Notes under the pieces: model-generated
Databases searched by the model: none
The model's input: only the letters and a program-made list of their open reading frames with translations
What the model was told of the DNA's origin: nothing
Made by a program: the position numbers and the translations under genes
Assembly (NCBI RefSeq): GCF_030580655.1
Contig: NZ_JAUQTB010000007.1
Span: forward strand, 1-64,000
Length of the DNA stretch: 64,000 bases
Source: Paenibacillus lacisoli
GTDB taxonomy: Bacteria > Bacillota > Bacilli > Paenibacillales > Paenibacillaceae
Direction of reading: 5' to 3'
Shown: piece by piece, positions 63,301 through 64,000 of the stretch
Numbering within the stretch: position 1 is the first letter of the stretch
Layout: every line of letters begins with the position of its first letter

Positions 63301-63537
63301 TTAGGATTGGGGTTGTGTCGGAGCCAAATGACGGTGATGATCCAGCGCACCGATCAATGCGTTCAAATGCTCTTCATGGGTACGGATATACCGCTGAAGA
63401 TGCTGTTGAACCGATGGATTCTGTGTGCAGGACGCTGTAGCGGCACACTGTTTGATCAGGAGCTCCTCGTTGGAAATCGAGTCAACGATATATTCCAGCT
63501 CTTTGGCTGTGAGCGGCTGCATCGTATTGGATTGCAT
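63301..63537 (-). CDS. Small spore coat protein, CotF-like
   Basis: A 78-residue helical protein: MQPLTAKELEYIVDSISNEE, then LLIKQCAATASCTQNPSVQQ, then LQRYIRTHEEHLNALIGALD. The layout is related to CotF-type proteins and to the following coat gene. ATG at 63537 has AAGGAGG 9 nt upstream; the longer open frame starts 45 nt earlier without support. It is the first gene of a two-gene coat operon. Confidence 0.82.
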   Translation of the reverse strand: MQSNTMQPLTAKELEYIVDSISNEELLIKQCAATASCTQNPSVQQHLQRYIRTHEEHLNALIGALDHHRHLAPTQPQS

Positions 63538-63615
63538 ATTTGACTGCCTCCTTGAATTCAAAGTTTTACCGGAGTTTATCATTCCCAGTCGTCTGCAAAA
63601 TATGTAACCCTCACT

Positions 63616-64000
63616 CTATTTTCTGATTTCCTTCAGCTGCTGCCGCATAAATAACCAGCTTAGAACCGGTGCAAATCCTAGTCCTACAATAAGCCAGGTC
63701 ACCGTTTTTGGTGTGTCACTTACGGACAACACCGCCACATACAGAAAAATTCCGAGCAGCCGGCCTGACATCAGACACAGCTCACGGAGCACCATCAACT
63801 CGACCCGTTTCTCAGCATTCTCTTGACTGGTACCCATCAAGTCAAAGCTGACTGAGACCATCGGAATCAGATAAAGCGGCATAACCACAGCCGTCCCGAT
63901 ACCCATAATGAGCAGCATGCCATATTTCAGGCTCCACAGCAGAGGCACCATAAATCCGGCCAGAAGCAGTGCGCCGGCGAGCATGCCAGCATAACGGTAG
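63616..64000 (-). CDS. MFS transporter, C-terminal part (truncated by window edge)
   Basis: The last 128 or so residues of a membrane transporter. They contain hydrophobic helices (LLIMGIGTAVVMPLYLIPMV, LLGIFLYVAVLS, VTWLIVGLGFAPVLSWLFM) and an amphipathic segment GTSQENAEKRVELMVLRELCL typical of YqgE-like MFS proteins in Bacillales. The frame stays open to the right edge, so the start lies beyond the window. Confidence 0.75.
   Translation of the reverse strand, partial: YRYAGMLAGALLLAGFMVPLLWSLKYGMLLIMGIGTAVVMPLYLIPMVSVSFDLMGTSQENAEKRVELMVLRELCLMSGRLLGIFLYVAVLSVSDTPKTVTWLIVGLGFAPVLSWLFMRQQLKEIRK

Noticed and set aside
1..64000. Insertion sequences, prophage, CRISPR arrays, restriction or toxin-antitoxin systems
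   Set aside because: No transposase, integrase, phage, Cas or restriction protein motifs and no regular repeat-spacer pattern were found on either strand.

Overview
The window is chromosomal DNA from a spore-forming, low-to-mid GC Gram-positive bacterium, most likely Paenibacillus or a close relative. The evidence is strong AGGAGG-type ribosome binding sites, sporulation and spore-coat genes (yhbH, spoVR, prkA, ytxC, a gamma-type SASP, CotF-like coat proteins, a Spo0E-like protein), a LiaFSR system, T-box and SAM-I leaders, GlnR-type operators, and menaquinone synthesis by the futalosine route (mqnC). Genus is an inference from gene content. No intact mobile element, CRISPR array or tRNA gene was seen. 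Most genes lie on the minus strand and most transcription units end in clear hairpin terminators.

1-14.5 kb: the 5' end of a 16S rRNA gene (minus strand) with its promoter and leader sits at the left edge. It is followed by an amidohydrolase, a decayed regulator/MFS-transporter remnant, a membrane chemoreceptor, the yhbH-spoVR sporulation pair, a short soluble chemoreceptor, and a tandem family of two-domain lipoproteins with a third, frameshifted copy. A LacI regulator and a short globin-coupled chemoreceptor close the region. 14.5-28 kb: prkA (partner of yhbH and spoVR), a DUF2161 protein, an aminotransferase, an orphan ComA-like response regulator with an altered acidic pocket, and a coiled-coil membrane protein overlapping a secreted phosphodiester glycosidase. 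Then come an AbrB-type regulator, trmL, serC, a GSI-beta-like glutamine synthetase with two GlnR-type sites, aroF (DAHP synthase) and ispH.

28-39.8 kb: an envelope-stress block on the minus strand, with a histidine kinase/response regulator pair, an HtrA protease and the liaF-liaS-liaR operon. It is followed by a SASP, a 3D-domain wall protein, thrS under a T-box, and ytxC. 40-45.5 kb: a diguanylate cyclase, a small membrane protein, the KhtT-KhtU K+/H+ antiporter, a YitT-family protein apparently coupled to an 11-codon leader ORF, and mqnC. 45.7-51 kb: the metA-metI-metC methionine operon under a SAM-I riboswitch, divergent from corA, which has a long structured leader that I could not assign to a family.

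51-64 kb: an HRDC-domain protein, a ROK fructokinase, modA-modB-MOSC (molybdate uptake), azlC-azlD, a 5'-3' exonuclease, an Spx/ArsC-like protein, a pseudouridine synthase overlapping a cobalamin adenosyltransferase, a lipoprotein, a Spo0E-like protein, alaR-alaT, two spore coat proteins, and the C-terminal part of an MFS transporter running off the right edge.

Most of the window is ordinary core genome. The observations most worth checking are the corA leader RNA, the dual GlnR operators on glnA, the 11-codon ORF coupled to the YitT gene, the altered response regulator, the FIGD repeats and charged insert in LiaF, and the two gene remnants. No complete novel system was demonstrated.
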